Positions 25,914 through 40,900 of a stretch of 64,000 nucleotides of DNA are shown piece after piece (positions within the stretch are counted from its first letter, which is position 1; every line of letters starts with the position of its first letter). Under the pieces are notes generated by a model. That model was not told where the DNA came from, made no database searches, and saw only the letters and a program-made list of their open reading frames with translations. Where the stretch lies: contig OX365953.1 of the NCBI GenBank assembly GCA_947247005.1, positions 25,418,784 to 25,482,783 on the forward strand, read 5' to 3'. The position numbers and the translations under genes are program-made. The stretch comes from Spisula solida (lineage: Eukaryota > Mollusca > Bivalvia > Venerida > Mactridae).

Positions 25914-28900
25914 CTGCAAATAAACAACCAAAGAACATGAAAAATCATAAAAAATATATATTTATTTTGTGGCAACTTGCAAGATCGATTTGCAGCCTAT
26001 TTCCTGGGATCAGGTTATACGTAGCTTAAGTCTGTTATCTTGATTGCACTCCACTAGAGTTGTGCATACAAATGTACTTGATAGTTAAACAAAAGACTCT
26101 AATAAGTTGGCCCAAAGTTAATAGAATCTCGAAATGGACCTTTATATAACACTAGCTGCCATAGAAATAATAGTATAACAAAGTGTTGAAATGTAAACAC
26201 TTTTTAAGGTTAGGTGAACTAAAAAGAAACATGCACAGGGCAGCTTTAAATACAGGGAAGCATAGTAACAGATTGTCATCTCGTTCAGACTGGTCTATAC
26301 ATCATTGACAAACTTGCACGATAAACAAATACAACAACAAACTGATCAACCAATAAAACACCAAACAAATTGTTTCCTCAAACAATCCAATGAAGTTCAT
26401 TCCTTCTTGTATAGGATTTATAATTCAATTACTTACACATTATAAAACTATATTACTTCGATTATGTTTACAATTTTTCAGTTATATACTGTGGCTGATT
26501 CACCTAACCAGTTTTCCTGGACTGTATTCTAACCAGTACTAGCTTACCCTTCCTAAGAAACCAGCAATTTCTCCACATCTGGAGAAAAATCAAAATTGTT
26601 GTCAAATTTTGATGGAAGGGTATGACCTGCTGCTAACACGAATCGGAACCTGATGGCCAGGTTACAAAACCAACACACTAACCGTTGCCGTGGCTTTACT
26701 TGGATTAAGCATGATATTATATTTCTACTAGACAACAGATTTACTGAGAGGAACAGGAAGGAAGTAGGGTATTACTACAACATTAACAATAGAACCTACT
26801 CCAGCCATGTTGTTGATAATTGTAGTCCCGATTCTCTACAAATATTACGTAAATATTGTTCAATTTCAGGCACAAGAAACAGTCAATTCACAATTAATAT
26901 CCAATCTCACATTATTTACATTACGCTATACTGAACTTTAAACACGGATTATTTACAGAGTATTATTGAATTCTTTGTATATTAACAAAACAACAACATA
27001 TTGTGTGAAAAAAACTTTAACATGAACGAGATCAAAAGCTAAAATAACAGAAATCAATAATAAGTCATGATTTTCAATATTTCCGGTGAACACAACATAC
27101 AAACACCCTATCAAGTGAGTGCATCATTTGATTCAGTATTGTATTGCCTATATGAGACTTGTAAAAGGCAGTATGCTGCAGTTTCTCTGGGGCCAAAAAA
27201 ACTCCAAAATAGCTGCAGTCTTCTTGAGACTAAAAATTCAAAAGAATATAATTTGTACCAACTTAGAAGATGAACACAGTATCATATTAGAAACAGAAAA
27301 TAGTAGCACAAGATGAATACATGGTGTATGTTGAGTAACAATATGGTGTATGGGATGAGAATAACATTGATGTGACCAAGTCCACATCTGTAACAGAGAT
27401 TTATGTTTTAAAGTCATACTTTCACGGAAAATCACCAAAGGTATATATCAAAATCTACCTAACACATAAACAAGTTAATTAAGGTTGAACTGAACTCTAA
27501 ATACCATACTTGAAAATAAAACCATTCCAAGATTTTTCATGCAAATACTACAGTAGACCGAATGGAGGAGGAAAGCCCAAATAAAGTTTTTTTAAAATGA
27601 TGTGTATTAACCTTTGGGTACACCGTATGTGATGTGATTATTTGTTGTGAGTCTATAGTTTACAGGCTTTACAGACATCATCAATATGTAGCTTGAAATG
27701 GATATTTATAAATGGAATGTCCTAGAAGCATATCAGCAATTTCATGAAATCATGATGATATCAAACATGACATATTTGGTAAACAACATCGTGTCTTTCA
27801 TACGCCATCTTTCATTGATGAGCTCATTACAGTCAACCCAAAGTGTAAAACCAGTTTTTTCCCATATTTATAGGGACTGCAGTATTTCTTTTGTGGTAAA
27901 TGTGAACTTTGTTCGGCCTTTAAAACCATACTTCAACTTGTATTATGTGGGCTGTTAAAAACTATTATTTCAGGACGGCTAACAAAGTCAAACTAAGATG
28001 TGTGGGATGTTAACAAAGTATGATATGAGGACTGTTACAAAGTATGATGAAAGGGCTGTTAACGAACTAAGATGTGTGGGTTGTTAACAAAGTATGATGT
28101 GAGGACTGTTAACAAACAAATGTGTGGGCTGTTAACAAAGTTTAACTAAGATGTGTGGACTGTTAAGAAAAACTAAGATTTGTGGGTTGTTAACAAACTA
28201 AGATGTGTGGGCTGTAAACAAACTAAGATGGGTGGGCTGTTAACAAACTAAGATGTGTTTACTGTTAACAAACTAAGATGGAATCAACATGAATGTTTCT
28301 CATCCCTGTAAAAAGAAGATAATAAAAAATTAACTTACTGCCACCCTGGTTTTGCTGTTTATACTTATTCCAGTTTTGTTGATTTTGTTGGTAGCCAGAA
28401 TTCTGTTGATTATTTTGGTCTGAAACAAAAAAACAATACACTCAGACAAAAAAACAACATATATAGTATTATACAGGTTGGCTAGATTTAACTTGTTTTT
28501 TGTATTTGATGATTTTTTTAGGTCAATAGAGTTAACAAATTGTGACATATATTCATCACTATTCATCACTCCAAATGCTGTTCCCATGTTGCAAACAGTT
28601 GAAAGACTATTCTTAGGGTACCTGCAAGTATCTATCGGGTATAGCACAGAGAATTTGACACAATCCTGACCTTATGCATGAATATATGAATTATCGCAAG
28701 CAAGTTGTGCAAAATTGGTCCTTTAGATTTGTATTCGTATTACACCTCGAGCGTCTTCCTGACACTCCTGCTTCTGAAAACACACAACCGGGGAAATAAA
28801 TATAGACAATATATCAGCTGTGAAATTATGCTAATAGAAGTTCGAGAGTCGTGTCAAATTCTCTGGACTATACTAACTTGTGTTCCTGGCTTATCAACCA

Positions 28901-31900
28901 GTACTATAGAATAGATTCTTCCACAAGCAACTTACAACTTACCAAACAACCCACTCCTTGAAGGACAAAGATTTCAAGAGAATAATCTACAGTTCAAGTA
29001 AATCACAATACCTGTTGGATCGCAATTAAACAGTATGTTAAGGAACACATAATATATTATTACCGGAAACACATGTATTTTGAACAATAAATTTATTTTT
29101 TATTTATAAAGAGCATGTACACACCGTAATTGTGATATAGCATGATGACATGTATACTACATTACACCATAAACTATCATGTTAGAACTAATCATATAAG
29201 ACATATTATTGCCCCATGTATAATCTACTACATGTAAGATCAATTATATATAACATAAATGACAACATTATCAGGTATAAGACCAATCAACAGCACTATC
29301 ACAGTGTGTTATACTATAACCTTATGACCACAGTTAAACCTCTCTCGAAACATTTACACATATATGCTCATATATTAAAAATTTAAAACAGCCATGAAAA
29401 TGTCACTGTGCTGTGGGTTTTTTAACAATTTTTGTCCATTTGATGCCAGCAGATGACCGTAATGGCATGTAAACCTGTAAATGTCAACTCCAATCATCAT
29501 ACAGTGTAGTAATGGGATAATTTTAGTAGCATACACCACTGTAGTAAGGGGGTAGAGTATAATCTATAGTGAGATAGTACAATTTTCTTTCAAAAGTGCA
29601 TTTTTGTCTTCAAATTTAAGTTGTTGGATAGCATCGACATTGTATTACGATGTACAACACTTAATACCTTGACAAAAAATAAATATTTAAAAAAGCAAAT
29701 TTATACAGTTTCACAGTTTGTGAATGAGCATGATTTGGCAATGAAAGTGCTGCCATGCTTCAATAAAGTCACCTTATTAACATTTATTTTTCGTTTAACT
29801 TCAAAGGAAAATGCAGTACATCATAATACTATGATTACTGAATCAAACAAATTTCAATTCGAAGAATAAAATGCGTTTGAAAAAACATGCACGATCCCAC
29901 TATAGATCATACTCTGTGTTCTTAACCATTTCCTTCACATGTCCCTAGTCTATTTACCTACACCATACCATGAACAGCTATGTTATTTCTCTAACCTTGG
30001 AGATGGGGCTTGAGACCTTTTCTTAGGGGAACAAGTAACTAGGTATTTTGTTAATACAGGGCACTGATTTTGTAGAGGTAAACTTTTACATTTTGGCGGA
30101 AAACAGTGTGATTTTAAGATTTCTTTCCTGGGTAAGGGGCCGTTATGAAGGTTCTACTATTTAAGGAAATAAGCCCTGATTATTTACATTGCTCCCACAA
30201 AAATAATACAGTTTACTTTCCCACATAACCCATAAGTATACAGTTTACTTTCCCATATAACTCATAAGTATACAGTTTACTATCAGTGAAATAACACAGA
30301 GGAAATGATACCATACATTTTGATATTTAAAACAGCAATATAAACATGATGACTGCACATGTTGCAGACCACAGGTAGATCATGTTATACTATATTTTAT
30401 TGGACCAGTCAATATATAGGTATGTTTGTATTTTATTGGACCAGTCAATATATAGTTATGTTTGTAAGTTAATTATTACATTGGTGGTCAGATGTGGATT
30501 GCACCATACAACATAAACATACATATAGCTGTCATACACTGTCATCATAATGATTATTGATGTAAGACAAATGCTATGCTTGTTCATTAATCTTACATCA
30601 TGATTGTGATCATGTCTTCTAGGAATTAGATAGATAAACATGAACAATAAACTTTTAACATCACCCACATCCACATTTATAAAACCTTGTATCATATAAT
30701 CATATTGTCCAGCAATGTATTACTTCCTGAATGAACAATGATGGAAACAATGCATTCCATCTTATATAACATGAAACTATGCATTCCATCTTACATAACA
30801 TGTTAAAGGAAACGCTGTATCTTATAAACATGCTAACCCAGCAAGTACCAGACCACACTCCATCACAATGATCTCTGTAGATGCTACACAAGTTATTTCT
30901 TTGATTTGGCCTAGAATCTTTGGCCTAGATTTATACAGACATTGTGACCAAGTTTATAAAGATAAGGTCAAAAACTGTAACCTCCAAAGTACAAATGAAC
31001 TGTGGATGATGGACGGGTGACGGACATCCAATAAGGAGAGCTTAAAAGTGACGGACATCCAGCAATTAAAACTCCAGACATTAAAATCAATATTAAGAAG
31101 TAAAACTCTTCAGAAACAAATAAAGTTGGATATGAACTTAACACAGTAAAGAAACTGTAACACAACAAGGTTTTAACTATTATCATTTACTCTCGTGTGT
31201 GTGCCAAGCTTAACCAACTTTCAAGGAGCAATTCTTATTGGTATTTTGGAAAATTTGTTTTGAAGTCGGAATAAAAGAAAATGTAATGATACATGTATAT
31301 AACAAGATCACCGGCATGTGGGGCAATATACGCCCAAAGGGTTTTGTTTCAGGTATTGGAAGCAAACTTTTGACTGTTGAAGGCAAAAGGACAGTCCTGA
31401 ACAAAAATGGGAGAAATCTCCCTCACAAAAAAAACTAACAATGTGAAAATTTGTTACAATTTAATATTGTGGTTATACTTGTAATGACTTTGTTTGATAT
31501 TCTAAGCAACTTACTAAGTTTGACCTTAACCTTGAAGCGACCAATCAGAGCATGCGCTCTGCAGGTCGTCTTGATGTGGTTAACATTTGAGTTAGGTTTC
31601 TTTAAAATCCTTCAAGAGTTACAGAGTGGAAGGGAAACAAAGTCATATGACCTTTAACCCCCAAGTGTGACTTTGACCTTGAAGCAACCCATCCAGAACA
31701 TGTGCTCTGCACGCCGTCTTGATGTGGTGAACATTTGTGTTGGGTTACTTGAAAATCCTTCCAGGGGTTCAAGAGTTACAGCGCGGAAGGGAAACAAAGT
31801 CATATGACCTTTAACCCCTAACTGTGACCTTGACGCGACCCATCCAGAACGTGCCCTCTGCAAGTCATCTTGATGTTGTGAACATTTGTGTCAGCTTTCT

Positions 31901-34900
31901 TTAAAATCCTTTATGGGGTTCAAGAGTTACAGAGCGGAAGGGAAACTAAGTCATATGCCCTTTAACACCTAAGTGTGACTTTCACGCAACATTTGTGAGC
32001 ATGTTTTACTAAGATTAGGTCAACATTCTGTTGACCCCTGGAGCATCAACGAGTTTTCTTTGATTTGTCCTCGAGGCCTAGTTTTTGATCACAGATGATA
32101 AAGTTGTGGACTTGGTGAAGATTGTGAAGAGAACATAGTGACCAAGTTTCATAAATTTCATGTCAAAACTATGACTTCTAGAGAGTCAAATTATTCATGA
32201 CATAGGATGGCAGAAAAACTGGGGTGATCACGACCTAAAGCACTTTGTGCACAGGTGAGCTAAAAATAATTGTTTTGGTCCTAATTAAAGTGCAATGTGA
32301 AATACATTTAAGAAATTTGTCATCAAGTTCGGTTGCATTATTTCACCAGGAAACAAGTCAATGTCGCCCCGCCCCCCTCCCCCTCATTGAACCTGAATTC
32401 TAAGTCCAAAAACCTAGTCTTATAAGTGGATCTATAGGGTATTAATATATCAGTTATAAGCTGATAATAATTAAAACCTTGTAGCAATACAAACTATCAC
32501 CTCAATCCTTCACCACTTGTACGAACCCTTCACTGTCAAGTTAGATATATAGGTTAGTTTGTTATATAACTCACCATCTACAAGTGTTAGTCAAACAAGA
32601 GGCAAATCTAGATAGGTTAAATATGTATCAACATACATCAATACTTGTATAATCACTATAAATACAAGTCAGGGTTCCCACAAATTTTCTAAGACAAAAT
32701 TCCCTGACTTTTCCCTGATTTTTCCCTGACCACAGAGCAGTTTTCCCTGACTTTTTAGAGCAATTGGGCAACATCGGCATCTTTTTGTTAGAGCAAAATA
32801 TGGCAATAAAATAGAGAGAAGGAGGCTATATTAATTTTGCTCTATATGGAACAAAAGAGTTTAGGTTAGCAGTATGTTGATTAATATTAATTTAATACAA
32901 CTTAGAAACACTTTTTCAGTGTTAGGTATTTTCTTCATAGGAAATGACACTTAGCAACAGCTTCAATGAAAAATTCCCTGACTTTTCCCTGACTTTTGCT
33001 CAATTTCCAAATTTCCCTGACTAATTTCATAATTCCCGGACTTTTCCCTGACCTTGAAAAAATTATGTTTTCCCCTGACCGTGGGAACCCTGCTAGTAAC
33101 AAAATAAATTTCTACGAAATTTTGAGTTCAGGGGTGGTATTCAATATTGATCTTACTTGACTTAAGGATAAGGACAACCAATCAGATCACACCATATTAA
33201 AATCTTGGTCAGTCACAGGCAATATGATTGGCTATCCGAATTCTCCAATTAAATAAGATCAATATTGAACATCAACCCAGATCTACATATATTAGACAAT
33301 AACGTAGAAATAAAATGAACTTTGATTAAAATTGTTCAGCAACATTGAAGTGAAATTTCATAGATCAAAATGAACATGCTATGTTTACTTCATATTTTCA
33401 ACAACAGCACAGACAAAACAGTCTGACTGACGGATTATTGAGACTTCCAAAACATTACTTCATGAAAGTAAGTAACTAGATGCAAAGATAACGTTGAATG
33501 TTATCAAGTTGATTAAACTAAGGAACGACACATATCAGGTTTTATTACACATTGTGCTGTATACAAGAATCAATATTGCCAGGGGTCACATTGAAACACT
33601 GTCGGTTTCTTTATATACATGAAGAATTGCAGACCGACCAGTTTCACTGTGATCCCTAGACCATTCATAGCAAGTGCTGAGTATAAGTTCTAGATACATG
33701 TAGTGCATTGTTAACAATGAGTGATAGTGGAAGATGTCTATCTGACTCTGTATATAACTTGCAACATAGGAAGAACGTCCTTATAACATTGACTGACTCA
33801 AATTTGTATAACAGCAGATTGATAAAGCCAAAGTAAACGCTGGGTCATACTATCAGTCTATCACATTTTTCAAATACAGTCAGGTCTCCATACAACGATG
33901 CTATTTGTTCCCAATGTCATGATGTATGTCAGTATACTAAATTAGTATAAAAATATTTTATAAAACGTTTGTCCCCCCATGAAAACGATTTGAGTACATA
34001 AGTATGTCAGTATATCTGGTTTCATTATATCGAGACCTTACTCTATTCTTCAAGGTGCACTAAAATCTAAAACTTAGGTAAAATGTCCTAAGTATATATT
34101 TCTAATGTTGCTATAGATACAGAAATTGCAATCTACTACCAACCAGACTATATGATATGACTTACTCTGATTCTTGTTAAAGAAGAAGTTTCCTTGTTTT
34201 ATTTCCAGTATACGTTCATTATTCTCCACCAGTGTACCAACTTTCTCTGAGAGTTGGAGGGCTAATGCCTGTAGACGTGTAGGTTCTGTACGATGCATTA
34301 TCACTGTCTGGGTCGGTTCATCCAGAGAGGCCTGATATACAACAACAAAATCTCATGGGTGAAAGTTAGAAATTCTGAAAAACCTGAAATCCTTAAAAAT
34401 TGACAATCTATACAGGGAAAATAAAAAACCCATACTTTTTGGTACCCTCAAAAACCTGAAGTTCTGGCATATGCCTGAAAACTTTAGCCCATTCAATCTT
34501 GATTCTTATCTGAATGGTAAATATTTTACAGCAGATAGCCAATGATATAACCAAAACAAGACTGCGTTCAATAAACGCTTATGCCCCCTGTGGAAGCCTT
34601 GTCTATAAATAAGTCCAAAATTAGGTCAAGGTGAAGGTCAAAATGGGGTTAGGTGATACAGGTGTGTGGAGAGTGTTCATATACAACATCCATGCAAGTA
34701 TGAAAGCTTTGTAGCAAGCCATATTAATGCTAGAAGAAACGGTCAATTTGGGTTTACCAGGACGGACGGACGAACGGACGGACGAACAGGTGAATCACTA
34801 TATGCCTCCCGATCTATCGATACAGGGGCATAAAAATTCTATTTCTAGTATTACAATGCTATTTTGAACTTTTAGTTTAAATTAGTTAAATTCTTTACTG

Positions 34901-37900
34901 AAATATAATGCAATTGATGATACGTGTTGAAACTACTTTCAATTATTTCTCAATAGTTAAACAATGTATGAAGTCTTGAAATAACAAATATCTACAAAAT
35001 ATCGACAAAATACAAACCACCTTTGAACTTTCTTGTGGGAGTATAGTATATGATTCAGGCCTCCAAGTTTTTTGCAGAAAGAATTCCTGACTTTTCCCAA
35101 CATTTCAATGTTTTATATTGTTAAACTTCAGGTCCTAGATTATTAAGATAGGGCAAATTTCATGACTTTTTTAACATTTTATTGTAAGTTCCATTCACAC
35201 CAAATCCCAGAATTTCCCAGAACTATTAAAGAGAAGACTCTTACCATAAGTTCTTCATTGATGATCATTTTACTGATGATAGAATGAACCTTATACACGT
35301 CTAACTCAAACATTTCAGCCAGTGTAACCAGACTTAGTGTATCATATACACTACTGTATGTAAACAAGTACGTTCTCAAACTCTCTTCTTGTATCTTAGA
35401 TACGATCATGTCACGCACAGAGTCCTTGTCTTGGAACAGATCCCACACCTTGAGGAGAAAATAGTCACACATTTAACATTTCACATGTACAAGGATGAAC
35501 GAGTTTTAGACACCAATCAGTCTTTTGTTTACATATTACACATTCAGATACAAGAAGCAAAGGGATGTTGTCATTACTCAAAATTGTCTCCAATTTTAAA
35601 CACATAAGACAAATAATGGTCTGTATACCTGTTTACTAATTAAGTTTGGGTTCATTTTAAAACAAGTTCTGACTGATTCTTTTAAATCACTCTCGACACT
35701 TCATTCCTGATGGTATCCATACCCAGGAGAGTATGAGAGACAGAAGCCAGTTTTCCCGTTTTATGCTGAGCAACTAACAAGGGAATTGCTAGTACTATTT
35801 TCTTTTGTCTTTGGTATGACTTTGAATCATACCTGGCACCTATGACTCTAACACTAGGCTATCAAGGCAGAATAACAAGTATCATGACAATCAGCACACA
35901 TAACCCCCTCCCCTCCAAAAAAAAACAATGAACAAAAGTTGCCAAATTGCTCCTTTTCAATGTATTATTTATTAGCTCATCTTATTCACTCTATTACCTA
36001 TCAGCACATTTTATAGCATGTTATTTATTACATAATTCATTCTAATAAAACACGTACATTGTGCCACAATATCATTTAAAATAGCCTGATAAGCTTTACA
36101 TTAAATCATACCAGTGCAGTTTGATGTACATCACAAGTACATTCAACCACTTTTCTAATTGGTCACTTTTCAAACCCGAAATACCTTAACTGTAATCATA
36201 TTATTTGATGATGTTTTGCACATGTAGTTTATGTAAGGACTCAACATTGATCGCATGACTGACCATGCATACTTTGGTATGTGATTTTGATTTTTAATAA
36301 ATTAAGTGTTAGGACAATGTCATAAAAAAGTTTGAGTGTAAAATCTAATCAAACAATATGATCACAGTTAAATGTATTTGGGGCTAGAAAAGTGACCAAT
36401 TAGAAAAGTGGTTCAGTGAACATAGCACAACTATACCTTTGAGTTCATCTTTTCGTTAATGATGAAGTTTTTACATGCTTTCCAGTCACCAGTTTTCATG
36501 GCCTTAGATGCAGCTACAATATGTTCCCTCATACTTTCTGGTGGACCTGTCAGGGTTTGACGTTCACTCATACGTAGTACATGATGGAAGTTCTTACTGA
36601 TCATTCTACGTCTAGCGTCCATCTCATGAGCTGTAATAATATCACAACATTGGACAAAGTCTACACATTAACAGGGGGGAGGGTAGGACAGGAATTAAGA
36701 TGTTCAGAAATAGGAGAGATCATGTTTGTATACAAAGGGATTAGTACCACTAGCTAGCTATTGGTGAATGGCAGGTTTTTATCGTTCATTCATCCAATAG
36801 ATTGCCGGTGGGCATTTTGCATATATAAATACGGTGATCTCTCCTACAATTAACTGGCATAAGCAGTTATCTTAATCTCACAATTTCACAACTGATACTA
36901 TGGAACCACAGGGAACTGATACTGTAGTGAAATAAATGCTACAGAAACAAACTTCACAACGGACACTAACCTGCCATATAGGGTATTTCCATCAACATAG
37001 CTGATACAAGATAGACACATTCTAAGAGTTCTAGATTGATGTGCATGTGATAGGGTAACAATCGTCGTTTCTCAATCTTTTCTTGCTCCGGGGTACGCTC
37101 ATGTTGTCTTTGTAACAACAGACCCTGTCAGAATATAAATAGGTATCTTATAGTCCAGTTAGGATATTGTAACAGTGACGTTGCAGTTTATGTGTACGCA
37201 AAAAATCACAACCATTGTCCAAGCAGGTAGAGCGAAGTTTAGTATGTTAGTTTAGCATTGAAATTATAGTTGTTTGTACAGTATAAGCCTTTATAATTGG
37301 TTTTACACCCTTATAGTGGACTCAACCGCTGCGTCACTGGATTGCGTCACTGGATTGGTCATAAACAGGTTTAGCATCATCAACAATATTGGCATGTTGC
37401 GATTGTTTTTATTTAATTATTTGGGTTTAACGCCTTTTTTCTCAACATTTTTTCAGTCAACGATTAACCTAACACATTTTTGTGGACTGCATAATAACCA
37501 ATACCAAGTTATTCTTCCAAGAGGAAGCAGCAACCTCTCAACAAAAGAAGGACAATCAATAAATTAATTTCAAAATTTCATGAAAGGGTATGACGTGCGG
37601 CAACCAGGAATCAAACCAGGTTCACTAGGTTACAAGTCCTAGACTACAGCCATAATTGTTTTTAGAAAGCAAAGTTTTGATGAGTAATCACCCATTGTAT
37701 CTTATTGTTAAGTACTTCAAAATATCTTATCGATGATCAGATCAACAATTGACAGACATAAATTGAGAGTTTAATTTGACTAAGTAATAACTAATATAAG
37801 ATACCTGTGCCAGCAATTCTTTAGCACGACCACCACTCTGTATATCTACCAGTGCATTGTGAGCATCCTTAGTCATACCTTGTCTGAATGAACACAATCC

Positions 37901-40900
37901 TAACTGTACCATAGTCCTGTTATACAATATCTGTAATATATAACACATCAACTCATATAACAACTACAAAGGTTTTCCACACAGAAACGTATGTCTCCAA
38001 CAAAGGGCTGGAACTCCGACAAAAGTCATCCAACTTGAAGTTCTTGGAAGTCTGACAAAAGTCATCCAACTTGAAGTTCCTGGAACTCCGGCAAAAGTCA
38101 TCCAACTTGAAATTCCTGACAGCATGCAGAACTAGGTTTGGTACAAAGTATTTAGGTGAAGTTTTATTGAAATCTGATTAAAATTTAAATAGAAAATCAC
38201 AGACCAACATTGTGACATTGATCCTTCTATTCAGATGCCCAGCACAAAATCTCTCCCGCATTAAATGCAGGTGACATAAATACCAGTAACTAAATGAACA
38301 AGGTGTGTTCACAATGTTACAGTTTAAATACTTTACTATTTTTACATGAGAGAAACATACCTGAGTTGGAACGTCTGAATGTTGAATGGTATCCTGTAGA
38401 TGTGACATCAGCATAAGATCTCGTGCCTGGAACCATCTATCATGTAGAGCATGATGATATATATGACAGAGTATAGCACGTGTTCTCAATCTATCTGTAC
38501 TGTCCTTGGTGTAGATATACTGACATAGTGTACTCATCTCAGCTTCAGAACACGTTCCTAACTGTAATATATAAACATATATACAGTTTAAGTATGAATT
38601 CTAAATATGTCAAACCATACAGTATCATTTATCAATACAAATGTCTTCTGATAGTACAACAGGTAAGTGTGGAATATTAAATAGTACTGGAACAAACAAT
38701 AAGTTTGAAGATTACTAATTTTTTACCTTGTAATAAGTACTTTCAACTTTTCTCAGATAGACTCGACAAACTTCCTCTGATGTTGAGCGACCAACCAAAT
38801 ATGAGACTAAATCATCAATGATGGTACAAGTAGTCACGTCATCTCGCAATCTGAAGTTATATTGTTGTTCTTGAAAAATATCCAAATATTATATGCTCAG
38901 TACATTTAGAAACGTTTTTATCCTCGATTTGTTCTCACTTTCAGTGTAAATGTATAATTGAATTCTGTGTAGTAGTGTTGTATAATCGCGTGGAAACTTT
39001 GCCATCATCCAAATTTTATTGATCGTATGACGTAAATCACATGCTTCTATAGAATCGCATGAAGCAACGTTAACGCATGATAATGTTTGGTATGAATTGC
39101 ATCAAATCTTTTGTAAAGTTTACTAAAGAAAAGAAAATCACAAAAGAAAAGTCATAGGTTTCGGAATAAAGACAGAAGACTCAAGTGTTGTGTTGTGTAC
39201 TCAGTATAATAAGTTTAATTTTGACATCCACGAACATTAATAAATTGCTCTTTCTGTCTTGTACTACATTAATGCAGCATGGCAGTCAATTAGTCTTTTT
39301 TTTCAATGTTCAAGAGACCCTGACCATTGACTTAACAACTTAAAATGTCCATACAGTTCATTAACTGGTCAGAACCAACATCCATACCCAGTAACAGGTT
39401 CATAGACTATCAGTAGTTACTGAGAACGAGCCTGGTAAAAAATGCTTGGCAGAAAAAGGAGAGACCACTTGGTTGACTGACAAACACATAGACTGACATG
39501 TGCAAAGCAATATAACCCTTATAAAGATGGGGGGGGGGGGGGGTATAATAAATATTGTGTGATAAATATAAAGGTGGAATACATTCTGCCTATACACATT
39601 TAGTACAGATTGAATAATAATACTGATGCTACAGAGCATACAACATGAAGTCTGTTTTTCATTGAGAAAAGGGACACAACTCAGTTATAATGTTTTAATG
39701 CAATCTGCAAGTCAGTAGTTGACTTTGACCTAGGCATTCTTTCCATAAGTATCGAGTTCCAGTTTTATAAGAACTGAAGTGACAAAGCAGACAGCATAAC
39801 CAGCTGGGTATGTAACATCATCATATTATTGATTATCATGTGTTTGGTAAGGCAAGGTGTGTAATATGACAGTAAATGATTTCCTTCATATAAAGCTGAT
39901 CAGTCTCAAACCATATATTGAAAAGAACAGACCAATATAAGGTAAAATTTACATTGTTGCATGGTATTCATTGATGTACAGTTGTTTGTTTCTTTGTTTA
40001 TTCAGTTTTAATGCTATTTCTCAACAATTGTTCAGTCATAGACCATGGCTGATTCACTTAACTAGTTCTCCAGGGGTCTGTTTCATAGACATATCTTAGC
40101 TAAGTTCTGTACTCCTGGGGTCTGTTTCATAGACAAATCTTAGATAAGTTGAGACTTTCCTGCATTCTATTGAGAGCTTACTAAGAGAACTCACACATAT
40201 TTGTAAAATTGAAACAGATATTTAGGATAATTCTAGTTCATATATCTTTGCTTGAATGTACAAGATATCTTAGTTTGTTTAAGACAGCATACAAAATCTT
40301 AGCTTTGTTCGCTGGGAAATGTCTATGAAACAGACTTGTGAACTGTATCCTAACCAGTATTAACTTACTGAAACACAATGAACTAGCAACTTCTCCAAAT
40401 GTGGAAAAAATCAAGACTGAAGTAAAATTTTCATATTAGGATATGACCTGCCACAACCAGGAATCAAACTACGACAAGAAATCACTGAGCTACTTATCGA
40501 GTGCACTAACGACGGGATGAAAACAGTGACTCCATATTTGTGCTTTTGCACGGTATACAATGATGTGATATATGGATTGATGTAAGACTTACCTCTCCAC
40601 ATATTCTGTACTGTGAGCATCACAAGCCTGTAACATCTTGATATATTCCTCACACATTCTCTCTACTACTGTTAGAATACATCCTCGTACACGGTATGGT
40701 GAAGCCTGTAATCAACCATCAATATATGACAACATCTATACAAACAATCTACATGCACTGTGTAGCATCTAACCAGTTCACAATACACAAATTATCAAAG
40801 GTAGAATAAATAAATACACGAGAATTCACCTTAAAACTGGATGTGTACTACATGTAGATTTAGACTGTAGATATAGCCCAAATTAGACTGTAGATCTAGC

